A DNA stretch of 10,980 nucleotides from NCBI GenBank assembly GCA_035591015.1, contig JAXIUW010211286.1, positions 1 through 10,980 of the forward strand. Reading direction: 5' to 3'. A program made the translations under genes and the position numbers. Below are positions 1 through 8,019 of this stretch, piece by piece. How positions within the stretch are numbered: position 1 is the stretch's first letter; each line of letters starts with the position of its first letter. The notes below the pieces were generated by a model, which was given only the letters and a program-made list of their open reading frames with translations, was not told the origin of the DNA and ran no database searches. This stretch comes from Cephalothrix simula (lineage: Eukaryota; Nemertea; Palaeonemertea; Archinemertea; Cephalotrichidae).

Positions 1-268
1 ACACTGCACATAATTAATAAATAAGGTAGGACCATCATTTTCCTTATTAATTTAGATATTTCTGTAAATTATATTATATTTAATTAAATCATGTAGAATT
101 TAGTCCGATCTTAAAAAACTCCAGTTTTTTTCGGAAATATCCTTCTGATATATTTGATTTTTATATGCTCAGAAAATTATGCATAATTTGATCTTCATCT
201 ACAAAAAAATTAGCTGAGAACTTTTTTGCTTTAGTGCGGTTTTTTCAGCATTTTATTAGTGCAATCTA
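1..268. other. AT-rich stretch beside Penelope-like remnant, no gene recognised
   Basis: This AT-rich stretch lies downstream, in the minus-strand sense, of the Penelope-like reverse transcriptase remnant. In complete Penelope-like elements the thumb, a linker and a GIY-YIG endonuclease domain follow the reverse transcriptase. I looked for such a continuation on the minus strand and found only short frames broken by stops, with no recognisable GIY-YIG motif. Around positions 105-150 a short minus-strand stretch is rich in basic residues, but the match to a linker is too weak to claim. The element may be truncated here or too decayed to read. Confidence 0.5.
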
Positions 269-699
269 TCATCTCGACTTGACAGCTGTAGATAACCCAC
301 CGTGAAATTTTCTGCTCTTAAAATAGATTTTATAACAGAAAGTTATTTCAATCACATAGGCCTCGTTCCAGGACTCGTAGAAGTTATGGGACTCTGCTAA
401 AATCAAACCTTTCTTCCATTGCATTGGACACATTGCATTATAGTGTAACATCAAGCTGGTAAACGTTGGTTTACGATAAACCATCGCTTCAAAATCATAA
501 TATTTAAGTAGTTTTCACATCTAAGGTTTTTATGCACATTATTAATGTGTGAGAAAAATTCGTGAAATTGTTTTTCATCTTCAAAAATGCATAAAATTTC
601 ATCTACAAAGCGTTTATAAAATAATTGAAGCTCTATACATATTAGAAGAAAGCTCTCTAAGTCAAACACAAAGTTAGCACCAAGAGATCTTAATGTATT
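269..699 (-). pseudogene. Penelope-like element reverse transcriptase remnant, frame-broken
   Basis: This is a decayed fragment of a Penelope-like retroelement reverse transcriptase, which in intact copies makes cDNA from element RNA at a nicked chromosomal target. The first minus-strand frame is open from about 699 down to 451. It carries SLGAN (about 676-690), like the conserved S-P-L-x-x-x-x-A-N region, then YKRFVDEILCIF around 583-618. In that block FVDE (598-609) stands where the family has the catalytic Y-V-D-D. The second frame, 484-269, begins with VYRKPTFT (458-481), a hallmark of this family, and continues through NAMCP and SHNFYESW to YKIYFKS, the expected order for the region after the palm. 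The two frames differ by one register. The gap between the blocks is about 42 bases, shorter than the roughly 30 residues usual in the family, so I infer a small deletion near 485-520. No GIY-YIG domain is visible. The altered catalytic motif and broken frame mean it is not functional. A DIRS or LINE origin is less likely because of VYRKPTFT. Confidence 0.82.
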
Positions 700-702
700 T
701 TA

Positions 703-1070
703 GTACTGAGTTGTAATTATGAAGCTAATATTTTATAAATTTATGCATGGCATAATGAAAATTTATGACGTAATCAACTGCCATAAATAATTATATGCAG
801 GGCCTGTTAAGGCAATGATTGATGAACGGGAACATAAATATGTAAGACCTTGCATTGAATTTTGGAAGACTTGAGCTGGTTGAGATTCAGGCGTGCTTCG
901 ATCTTTTGGATCCGCTAAAATTATATACAAAGGAGATGAAATTACATATCTTGCAGATATTGCGGATAAGTCTAACGATTATTCTTAAAAGGTAGATGTT
1001 TCATTGGTGAGTAAAATAGCGCCTTCCTCCGAAAATTATAAGGACCATTAAAAAATGCCACAAGAAATGA
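703..1070. other. No recognisable gene between two retroelement remnants
   Basis: This stretch separates the minus-strand Penelope-like remnant from the plus-strand LINE remnant. Short plus-strand frames exist (for example about 820-885 and 910-985) but are interrupted by stops, and I cannot assign them to a family. Positions 1021-1070 may be eroded upstream LINE sequence, since the first readable LINE block begins just after, but no motif can be named. Confidence 0.45.
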
Positions 1071-1074
1071 AATA

Positions 1075-1229
1075 TTCAAAGATTTTATCTTCACTAAAGG
1101 GCGGAATTACAACACAGGCCTATATCATTACTCCCAATATTTTCTAAGATGTTAGATAGAATTATGTTTAATAGACTTATGAAGCACTTGATCAAAAATT
1201 AATGTGTTATATGCATATCAGTTCAGTTT
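1075..1229 (+). pseudogene. LINE (non-LTR) reverse transcriptase remnant, N-terminal RT blocks
   Basis: This is a fragment of the amino-terminal half of a non-LTR retrotransposon reverse transcriptase. In frame from 1116 the sequence reads RPISLLPIFSKMLDRIMFNR and then LMKHLIKN before a TAA at 1200-1202. R-P-I-S-L-L-P followed by an I-x-x-R-L helix is the classic opening block of jockey/CR1/L2-like reverse transcriptases. Just before it, one base out of register, is KILSSLKGG (about 1078-1104), which resembles the K-x-x-x-x-P-I-x-K-x-G block that normally precedes R-P-I-S. After the stop, QFSFK (about 1215-1229, in another frame) resembles Q-F-G-F-R, the next conserved block. The order is right, but at least three frame states are needed, so the copy is dead. 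It is probably the same insertion as the block from 1384, with the intervening sequence disrupted. Confidence 0.75.
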
Positions 1230-1383
1230 TAAATTGACATTACCAAAATACTAGTAGATATAACTTTGCATAGCAATGACGGATTTCGAAACTTTTTTCA
1301 ACCTTGGAATCCCACTAATATTCTAAATTTGTTACAACGACTATGACACTGAAAAAATTAGTGCTATTCCCTTACATCATGCA
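1230..1383. other. Interruption between LINE RT blocks
   Basis: About 150-180 bases lie between the QFSFK-like block and the next LINE block. In an intact reverse transcriptase these two blocks are nearly contiguous, so this segment is extra. It contains several stops, no recognisable motif and no convincing flanking duplication. It could be a small insertion, or a seam between two separate LINE fragments of similar type. Confidence 0.4.
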
Positions 1384-1753
1384 ATGAATCAGGTTATACC
1401 CGAAAAATGGGTAGTTGTGAAAGGATATTCAACAAAAATCGCTTTGGCAGAGATTACACAAAACATCTATGGAAACCATATTCAATAAAAAACAACATGT
1501 GGCGTTTTCTTAGACCTCAGCAAGGCCTTCGATACCATAAATCATAACATATTATTATGAATACTAGAACATTACGGCATAAGAGGATTACCGCAAACTA
1601 AACCTAAACTCGGTATTTGCAAATGGTAAATTATCTGATAACAAAAATGTCATATGTGGTGTCCCACAAGGATCTATTATTGGTCCATTATTATTTACAA
1701 TTTATATCAATGATCTGGTAAATGAAAATGGTTCATCATCTTACATATTAGGT
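1384..1753 (+). pseudogene. LINE (non-LTR) reverse transcriptase remnant, palm region, truncated before YADD
   Basis: This is a clear fragment of a jockey/CR1/L2-type LINE reverse transcriptase. The first frame includes KGYSTKIALAEITQNIY (1420-1470), a TAA at 1486-1488, then GVFLDLSKAFDTINHNILL (1501-1557), which includes the first catalytic-aspartate block (L-D-L-S-K-A-F-D), a TGA at 1558-1560, and LEHYGIRGLP to about 1593. The frame then changes. From 1607 a second frame reads FANGKLSDNKNVICGVPQGS (to 1675) and IIGPLLFTIYINDLVN to about 1723, the conserved G-V-P-Q-G-S and I-N-D-L blocks. The W-F-x-S-Y-L segment normally found between the two frames is missing, so I infer a short deletion near 1595-1606. 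Homology stops at about 1750, after SYIL, exactly where Y-A-D-D should follow. Two in-frame stops, the deletion and the lost catalytic motif make it a dead copy. Clade assignment is tentative. Confidence 0.88.
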
Positions 1754-2215
1754 CGTGTCCGACTCCAGTGGTCGGGAAAATGTGATTATGACCAATAGAA
1801 GAAGAGGGGTCCCTGACAAATTATTTCTTTTGAAATACGAAATACAAAAGAAGAACGTGACTTAGATGGTATATGCTAGATAAAAATGCCGATTACTAAG
1901 CTCGGTCAGACACCAATGCCCCGATTGATCGATTGATCGATAACTGACGTCCTTGACGAAAAAGTACTCGACTCGAGAATTTCCATCGTTCCATTCAACG
2001 GTAGGGGAGAGGTGGTATTGTAATAAGTTTAGTAGTAAAATCCCAAAATTTTGCTTGTACTTTGTAGAGGCCTTTTTAACAATTTCCGGTGATTCATGAT
2101 CATTCATAAATGTATAACGTCACGACGGGTTTTACCAAATAAGGTCAAATATAAATACGAATTTCTTTTGTTTAAAACAGACGTGTCAGGCTGAGTGGCC
2201 ACGCAGGCATCCGCA
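1754..2215. other. Non-LINE block abutting the truncated reverse transcriptase
   Basis: This block starts where the LINE homology ends abruptly and appears less AT-rich than its surroundings. It holds an 8-base inverted repeat (1825-1832 with 1845-1852), a tandem GATTGATC doublet (1923-1938), and CGTGTC near both margins (about 1755 and 2182), each followed by a loosely similar AGTGG. A minus-strand frame at 1862-2107 codes for 81 residues that I do not recognise and that show no domain or composition signal. The sharp left edge suggests an inserted element or a deletion junction. I do not see the rest of the LINE resuming on the right. The origin is unknown. Confidence 0.35.
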
Positions 2216-3465
2216 GACATTTCATTAAAATCTCTCTATTTTGTATTGGATCTTACAATCAAAGAATATTATATGAAAAATAAAATATATATCAAATAGA
2301 AAAGTTAAGTATTTGTAAATATTAAAATAGCATTAATTTTTTTTTAGTTAACCTTACGTTGACCATAAAAATGTAAATATCGTAAAGAAAATCAAGGACG
2401 ATAATAATTTTCAAGCAATGCCCAAATAATAGCATAGATGATAGTGGTGTTAAAGTGAGCTCTGACTAAATTGCAGTGACATGTCAAAAACAAAACAGGA
2501 AACTTTAATGTTGATTTTTACAGTAACTGGTCCAGGGTAGGGAACAAACAATGTTTAAAAAATGAATGACAGAATACACAAGAAAATCACATTAATTTTC
2601 AAGCGCAAAGAACCACATATGCACGTTTTAAAAAGAGTAACAATGTATTTCTATACAATAGGCTATAACAAAGTTGTTTGTACTAATTTCAATGTAGGTA
2701 AGCTTGTGCCAACTTTTAAGCTATATTCTTTTATTCTTGTATACAAATTTTAAAAAATAAATCCATGAAAAGGAGATTGAACCATGAACCTTTATTCCGT
2801 TTTCCTTATTATTGGTAGTCCTATTCAAAACGACATTTGATATAACCAAAATACTAAATTAATCCGAAAGGCTTTCGACTTAAATGCAATAGCAGCAAGT
2901 GTTTTTACAGTATCTCATCAGCATGTAGACCGCTCCAGAAGTTATCAGTTAATAGCCATTCCAATCAGGAGCTATCAGTGGCTATCCTCTCCGGCATGTA
3001 GGTTGGATCGTTGGATGAAGAATCCTCGTCCAATCTAAAAGATGGCTAATTTAATATGAAGTTGTGTAAGCACTGGAGACTGTAGGAGCTCACCACTGAA
3101 AATTCATTAGCCTACATTTTTTCCGCCACTGGGTATCCTAAACAATATCTAATACTTACGATGTACCACTGGACCTCGGACAACATTCCTAAATTATACA
3201 GCCACACACAACCCTCGTTTTTATTTTGAAAGAGAAAGAGATATTATTTCAACAGGTATGAAAACATGCCAAGAAACTTTAGTTCTGCTTAACCCATATC
3301 GCTTACAAAAAATCTCTTTAGAAAAGAAAATGGATTAGGTGGCGGTTCTAACGTTATCCGTGCCATAACATGGCGTCAATGTTGAAGGATAGGCCATATG
3401 TTTTGTCATAATAAGTCTACCTACATGCATTAACGTTAACATTCAACAAAAGGCAATATTTTGTC
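2216..3465. other. AT-rich intergenic or intronic sequence, nothing recognised
   Basis: I see no coding block, RNA gene, tandem array or transposon motif here. The only modest frame (63 residues, plus strand, about 2562-2753) has AT-rich composition and no recognisable motif, and is expected by chance. Low-complexity A/T runs are common (for example 2270-2350). Confidence 0.5.
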
Positions 3466-5060
3466 AGCGAGGTGCGTTACACCTTCTGGCGCCATTTATT
3501 TCTATCTTCAAGATCATCTTATATCGCCGTCGGAGTGGCAAAAGTTTGGCCTTTAGAACCCTAATTCCATTTGAATAAAAACAAACCAGGCGCCAATTTA
3601 GAATTCAAGGACGAGTATGATATTTCATGCAAGGTGCCAGTAATTATTTGACGCCATTCATTTCCAAGTAATTTAACAAATACTAAATATTTTGTTATGC
3701 ACTAACTGTAAGTTAATTTGAAGTGGTCAAAAAATAAACATATCTGAAATGGAGCCTGACTGATCTAGATCTCCATATAAAATGGTTTTTCGAAGAGCTG
3801 GTACATATTTTCATAAAACAATAAAAAGATCTCCCTCTAAAAGTTACATTTAAAAAACAGTCAATTAACCACAAGCTGGATTCTCGATGCTTTTTAATTT
3901 CCTTCTTTAGAGAGAAATTATTTTGTATCAAAAAAATGGTTTACATAGACGATGAGACCACGAGCAGACTTAACAAATTCACCTGACCTTCAATACACAA
4001 GTATGCCCTCCCCCGCTTTCACATCCTTTTCATTTTTAAATTATTGATCTCGCCGAAACGTTCACCCTAGGCCCTATGGGTTAGATTTTTGATTCCGCGC
4101 CGCAATGAAAGCTTCATTTATTAAATCGATGTATGGAAAAACTTATTCAACCAACACCTAGTGACTAGGTTGTAAAAGTGGTATTACACCAAGAATAATA
4201 CCAAAGACCAGCGAATAAAGACCTCAAAATTGCAGCACTTACAAATGTGCAAGATTTGTACTTATATGACAATATTTTAAAATGCCAAAGACCAGATCAT
4301 CATAAAAGCCAAATACATGCATAAGTAGATTTAGATTAATTTGTCTAAGGGCAGGTAATACAAATATCAGGCACACAAATAATTTAGGATGGGCACACTT
4401 GCATATTATCATATACAAAAAACATATGTTCATTATACATCATTATACCTCTTATGAAAGAGGTCAACATCTCTCAAAAGCCTCAAGTCATATATAAGTA
4501 TGATACTTAATGAAGTAAAACTCGTACGGAATTCCCATCAAAATGCTATGATACATAATTAATAGAAAGGCAAAAAGATCTATAAAAATACGTACTTCGG
4601 TGTTGACAAAGCTTCCAGATAAAGCAATAGCATTTTCACAGTTGGTGTTTTTCAGTAATTATCTTTTTAATTGGTTATAAATTGGTCAGAATTTTTGATG
4701 TTTGCATGGACTTGGTGACAGCTCATTGGCCATAAAGTCTCCATCAAAAGCGAATTAAGGAAAGGCATAAGAACTACAAAAAAATATTCATTTTATATTT
4801 TCTGTCCATCAAGACAGAAATCAAAGGTAGCACTAAGCATGGCACCAACTAAAAAACGTGACTTAATGTCAACTTATCCAATCCAAACCTATCTCAATTA
4901 GACCCTTAAGGACTGTGAGTGTATTAAAGTCCCTCTTTATCACACAACACCTGCATTTTGTTATATGACAAGGGTGTTAACTTCCATGAAATTGATTCAA
5001 AATGAACAAATTCCTAGAATATTGCTACTAAAATTATGATTTTACAATTAAAATCTTTTA
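3466..5060. other. AT-rich sequence with minor inverted repeats, no gene recognised
   Basis: No gene or transposon can be supported. Minus-strand frames at 3713-3931 and 4239-4433 are short and lack motifs. Small hairpin-forming sites occur: CCTAGT-G-ACTAGG near 4160, and TTTCTGTC/GACAGAAA at 4799-4806 and 4813-4820 with a 6-base loop. The motif GGCGCCA appears at about 3488 and 3589, with weaker variants near 3632 and 3650, but no regular spacing links them. The segment around 3990-4110 appears richer in G+C than its neighbours, without a recognisable feature. Confidence 0.45.
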
Positions 5061-5193
5061 TTTCAGGAAATTATTGAAAATTGATGAAAACGCAGCTGCT
5101 AAACCATAATTTCACCTATACACAGTTCCAATTGAACTATACGGAAGAAGAGAGTCGTCAGATAACTTGCCAAAATAGTGAAAGATGTGTTGA

Positions 5194-5325
5194 AGTTTTC
5201 ACATTTCTGATGATGACGATCTTGAAAAGTCAACCAGTGCAAGGCAAAAGTAGTTGAAGGAAAGGTGTGATCAGGTGCAGCTAACTGAACTTCGGAAGGC
5301 TACTCGTGCAATATCATATTTTTCC
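5194..5325 (+). pseudogene. Possible decayed coding fragment, unidentified
   Basis: One plus-strand frame looks more protein-like than the surrounding sequence. It is charged and hydrophilic, including SDDDDLEKSTSARQK, then a TAG at 5251-5253, then LKERCDQVQLTELRKATRA up to a TAA at 5326-5328. The composition suggests a helical or coiled segment rather than random AT-rich translation. There is no start context, no recognised domain, and stops lie on both sides. It could be an eroded exon, a fragment of a transposon protein, or chance. I cannot name a family. Confidence 0.2.
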
Positions 5326-5468
5326 TAAAATCAGAGATAAAGGCAACGGAAAAATAACCCTTCCATCGGCTCCATAGATCACATGTAAATAAGCAACATA
5401 GAATTAACGATACTTTTTCCTAAAAAGGTCAAATACAAGAAGTATCAATATAAATCCCGCTACATGTG

Positions 5469-5564
5469 GGTCTACACCGAACTGGATCGAAACACCATAA
5501 GATCAAAACACCATACGATCTATACCCCAAAAGATCGAAAACATGAAAGATCAAAGTATATAGC
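5469..5564. repeat. Short tandem array, 16-base period, phased GATC
   Basis: GATC occurs at 5485, 5501, 5517, 5533 and 5549, each exactly 16 bases from the next, and GGTC at 5469 fits the same phase. The units share the form GATC-R-AAA-CACCATA. The second and third (from 5485 and 5501) are nearly identical, and the later units are more degenerate. This is a minisatellite of about six copies. It has no coding potential, and no function can be inferred from the sequence. Confidence 0.85.
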
Positions 5565-5964
5565 TTTTTATAGATTTGACAATGTGTAAACGGGATTTCC
5601 CTTCATCATTTTAAGATTCAAAGATTCGAAAATTCTAACAAGCTTCCAAGCTTAACTTGAATCGGTTGATTCTCGTAAAGTAGTCTTGCTGCTCAGCATC
5701 GGCAATCTACCATACACTAAATCTTTAGCTAAGTCCGGTTCTTCTTTCTAATTACCCCAAAATTCTGAAGCACAATTAGCCCGTTAAAAATTACTTATGA
5801 TTAACTAAAGATAACCCTTTAGGGTGGAATGCACCAACCAAACTTAACTTAAGTTCCGTTCGTTAAGTTGTCATTCTGAGCATTTGGTTACGATTAATTA
5901 CTTAAGCCATTGCGTTTATGAAATAATTATACTATTTAGTTTAAAAGTTTTACCAGCGTTCAAT
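5565..5964. other. AT-rich spacer with inverted-repeat-rich core
   Basis: There is no gene here. Around 5810-5910 several short inverted repeats cluster: ACCCT-TT-AGGGT at about 5813-5824, and AACTTAA (5841-5847) with TTAAGTT (5863-5869). ACTTAAG occurs again near 5900. The cluster next to GGGTGGAATGCACCAA could be a worn miniature inverted-repeat element, but I could not define matching ends or a target-site duplication. Confidence 0.35.
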
Positions 5965-7110
5965 TTAATCATCTTGGTAATCCTTAACGCAGGATATGCA
6001 AAGATTTGGAAGATCCTAAGATGAAATGCTATAAATTTATTTTCACAGGATTTTCGATGGAAATCATCTTGGTAGACCTTAACACAGGATATGCACAGAT
6101 TTTAAAAATGTAGCATTTTCATCTTTCTTATCCTTGTGATGGAATGGTATTGATTTTCACCAGATTCTCAATGGAAATAATCTTGGTAGCCTTTAACAAA
6201 AGGATTATTATGCAAAGATTTTGAATATTGCTTACCCTGTGATGGAATGAATGGTCCAGATATATATCGATTTCAGCGGATTTTCAATGGATATACAAAG
6301 ATTTGAAAGATGAACCTTTATTATCTTGCTTATTCTTGTGATAGAATGGTCCAAATACATATATTTTTACCAGATTTTCGATGGAAATCCTCTAACAAAG
6401 GATATGCAAAGATTTCGAAGATGTACTTCTTGCTTATTCTTTTGCTGGTATGATCTACATTTGTCAATTTTCACCAGAGTTTCCAATGTTCCAATGAAAT
6501 CATCTGTAAAGACCTTCACAAAGGATTTTCAATGATTTGGAAGATTTACCATTTTCATCTTGCTTATCCTTGCGATAAAATCGTCCAAAAATCATCTATT
6601 TTCAGCGGAGTTTCGATGTAAATCATCTTGGTAGGCATTCAAAGAAGGATTTTCAAATATTTGGAAGATGTAGCATTTTCATCCTACTAATCCTTGTGGT
6701 GGAATGCTCTTATTGTATCGATTTTTACCGGATTTTCGCTGGAGATAACAAAGGATATTTAAAGATTTCGAAAATGTACCATTTTCATCTTGCTCCTTAT
6801 GATGGAATGTTCTAAATTTATCAGTTTTCACCGGAACTTCTAAAAATATCACAAATGAATTGAAAATGAAAATGATAATAAACCATGAAAATTATCTTGG
6901 AAGACCTTCACAAAGAATTTTCAAAGATTTGGAAGATTTAATATTTTCATTTTCCTTTACCTTGTGATGAAGTCCAAACACATCTATCTGCAGATCTTCA
7001 ATATAACTTTGTAGACCTTCAAAAAGGAGCTTTAAAGATTTGGAGCATTTTCATCTTACTTTATATCCTTCTAATGGAATGGTCCAAATACATAGATTTT
7101 GATGATGTAC
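5965..7110 (+). repeat. Diverged tandem repeat array, about ten units, forward orientation
   Basis: A unit, typically 110-125 bases, recurs about ten times. Its landmarks in order are TCTTGGTAGACCTT, then AAGGATATGCAAAGATTTGG, then GCATTTTCATCTTGCTTATC, then TTGTGATGGAATGGTCCAAA, then TTTTCACCGGATTTTCGATG. The AAGATTT landmark occurs near 6001, 6097, 6215, 6298, 6409, 6533, 6655, 6762, 6924 and 7035. Most intervals fall between 95 and 123 bases. Shorter ones (6215-6298) reflect internal deletions, and the 162-base interval before 6924 holds an extra stretch at about 6840-6885. Copies are substantially diverged from one another, so the array is old or not being homogenised. No unit keeps an open frame through the array. 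A partial eleventh copy runs to about 7140. Confidence 0.85.
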
Positions 7111-7239
7111 CATTTTTATCATGTATAAAATGGTCAAAATTAATCTTCGGTTAGTATGTTTATTGCATTGCTATATTTATTTAAAAATGGGCATCATCAC
7201 GTGTATTAAAGCAATTAACATGCGATCTGAATGATTTAG
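7111..7239. other. Orientation-switch region between forward and inverted arrays
   Basis: Forward-unit similarity fades at about 7110-7140 (ATGTACCATTTTTATC is the last clear piece), and reverse-unit similarity becomes clear from about 7240. The intervening hundred bases are AT-rich and contain no intact unit in either orientation. This is the hinge of the head-to-head structure. Confidence 0.55.
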
Positions 7240-7767
7240 CTTTATTTAGACTATTTCATCTTAAGGATGCGCAAGATGCAAATGCTAAAACCTTTTCATA
7301 TGCATCGGAAATCTGGTAAATATCTAGACTGGAATGCATTCCTGTCTAGATATGGATGGATGATTTAGAGCATTCCATCACAAAAATAAGGAAGTTGAGA
7401 ATTGTAAGCTTTCAAATCTTTGCATATTCTTTTTTGAGGGCTACGTTGAAAATCCGGTGAAAATCTATTTAGACCATTACCTCACAAGATGAAGTAAGAT
7501 GAAAACGCTACATCTTCCAAATCTTTGCATAACCTGTGTTAAGTTGTACCAAGATTATTTGAAAATGAATGTATTTGGACAATTTCATCACGAGGATAAG
7601 CGAGATGAAAATGCTCCATATTAAGAGCTACCAAGAAGACTTCCATTGAAAATCCGGTGAAAAATCTACATCTTCCAAATCTTTGCATAATCTGTGTTAA
7701 GCGCTATTAAGATGATGTCCATCAAAAATCCGTTGAAATTCGGTGTATTTGGACCATTCCACAATGA
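7240..7767 (-). repeat. Same tandem repeat in inverted orientation, about four units
   Basis: The reverse complement of the upstream unit recurs here. CATCTTCCAAATCTTTGCAT is found at 7511-7530 and again at about 7669-7688, and a related CAAATCTTTGCATATTC at about 7413. The landmarks AAAATCCGGTGAAAA, GAGATGAAAATGCT and GAGCATTCCATCACA also appear in reversed order relative to the forward array. Reverse similarity starts near 7240 (TTTAGACTATTTCATC) and ends at about 7767 after TTTGGACCATTCCAC, where a less AT-rich segment begins. Unit spacing is about 105-160 bases, with fusions and deletions. The arms are too diverged from each other to be a recent palindromic duplication. Confidence 0.82.
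7320..7353. repeat. Near-perfect 34-base palindrome inside the inverted array
   Basis: The centre is GGAATGCATTCC (7331-7342), flanked by TATCTAGAC on the left and GTCTAGATA on the right. All 17 pairs match except one T-T pair (7330 with 7343). The central GGAATGC and GCATTCC are the forward and reverse versions of a piece found in the repeat unit (GATGGAATGCTC), so the palindrome seems to be made of unit sequence meeting head to head. It could extrude as a cruciform. That is structural inference only. Confidence 0.88.
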
Positions 7768-7883
7768 TTTCATTCTGGTACCCCTCGCCTGGCTGCGCTC
7801 TTATCATGTCTACATCTGGAATCGTGCCTTTTAAAAGATACTTTTATACACAATTACACTTCTAGGCACATTCATTTTAGCGA
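7768..7883. other. Unique sequence after the inverted array
   Basis: This short segment is less AT-rich at its start (CCCCTCGCCTGGCTGCGC, about 7780-7797) and marks the end of the repeat array. No gene, tRNA or transposon motif was recognised. Confidence 0.4.
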
Positions 7884-8019
7884 TTCGAATAGGAGTGCTG
7901 ACATTTGAATTGTAGCTGATAGTTTCACTTTTATCAGAACTAAATTCGAATAGGAACTTCCTTAAGGGAGTGCTGACATTTGAGTTGTAGCTGATAATTT
8001 CTCTTTTATCAGAACGAAA
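7884..8019. repeat. Two-copy direct repeat, second copy with 14-base insertion
   Basis: Copy one (7884-7944, 61 bases) and copy two (7945-8019, 75 bases) are head to tail. Both run from TTCGAATAGG through GAGTGCTGACATTTGA and GTTGTAGCTGATA- or ATTGTAGCTGATA-type sequence to TTTTATCAGAAC and AAA. They differ by a few substitutions plus 14 bases (AACTTCCTTAAGGG) present only in copy two, which include the palindrome CCTTAAGG. Both copies preserve CTGATA/TATCAG, able to form a 6-base stem. This looks like a local tandem duplication. No function can be inferred. Confidence 0.85.

Noticed and set aside
1862-2107. 81-residue minus-strand protein
   Set aside because: The composition is unremarkable and I recognise no motif. 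A frame this length can occur by chance in this less AT-rich block.
2562-2753. 63-residue plus-strand protein
   Set aside because: Lys/Phe/Tyr-rich translation typical of AT-rich non-coding DNA, with no motif or supporting context.
3488-3656. Repeated GGCGCCA-like motifs
   Set aside because: Two exact and two degenerate occurrences at irregular spacing, with no shared flanks. Not enough for a repeat or regulatory site.
3713-3931. 72-residue minus-strand protein
   Set aside because: No recognisable domain, no related neighbouring frame and no start context.
4239-4433. 64-residue hydrophobic minus-strand protein
   Set aside because: The hydrophobic translation could suggest a membrane segment, but AT-rich DNA commonly gives such residues by chance. 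No other support.
4799-4820. Hairpin as a transcription terminator
   Set aside because: An 8-base stem with a 6-base loop is present, but no T-run follows and there is no adjacent gene. Bacterial-type terminators are not expected here.
5813-5905. Miniature inverted-repeat element
   Set aside because: Several short inverted repeats cluster here, but no pair of matching termini or target-site duplication could be defined.
6326-6535. 69-residue plus-strand protein
   Set aside because: It falls entirely within the diverged tandem array. Other units do not keep this frame open, so it is a chance frame.
5469-7767. CRISPR array
   Set aside because: Repeat units are diverged, with no alternation of identical repeats and unique spacers. 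The window looks eukaryotic and has no cas-like genes.
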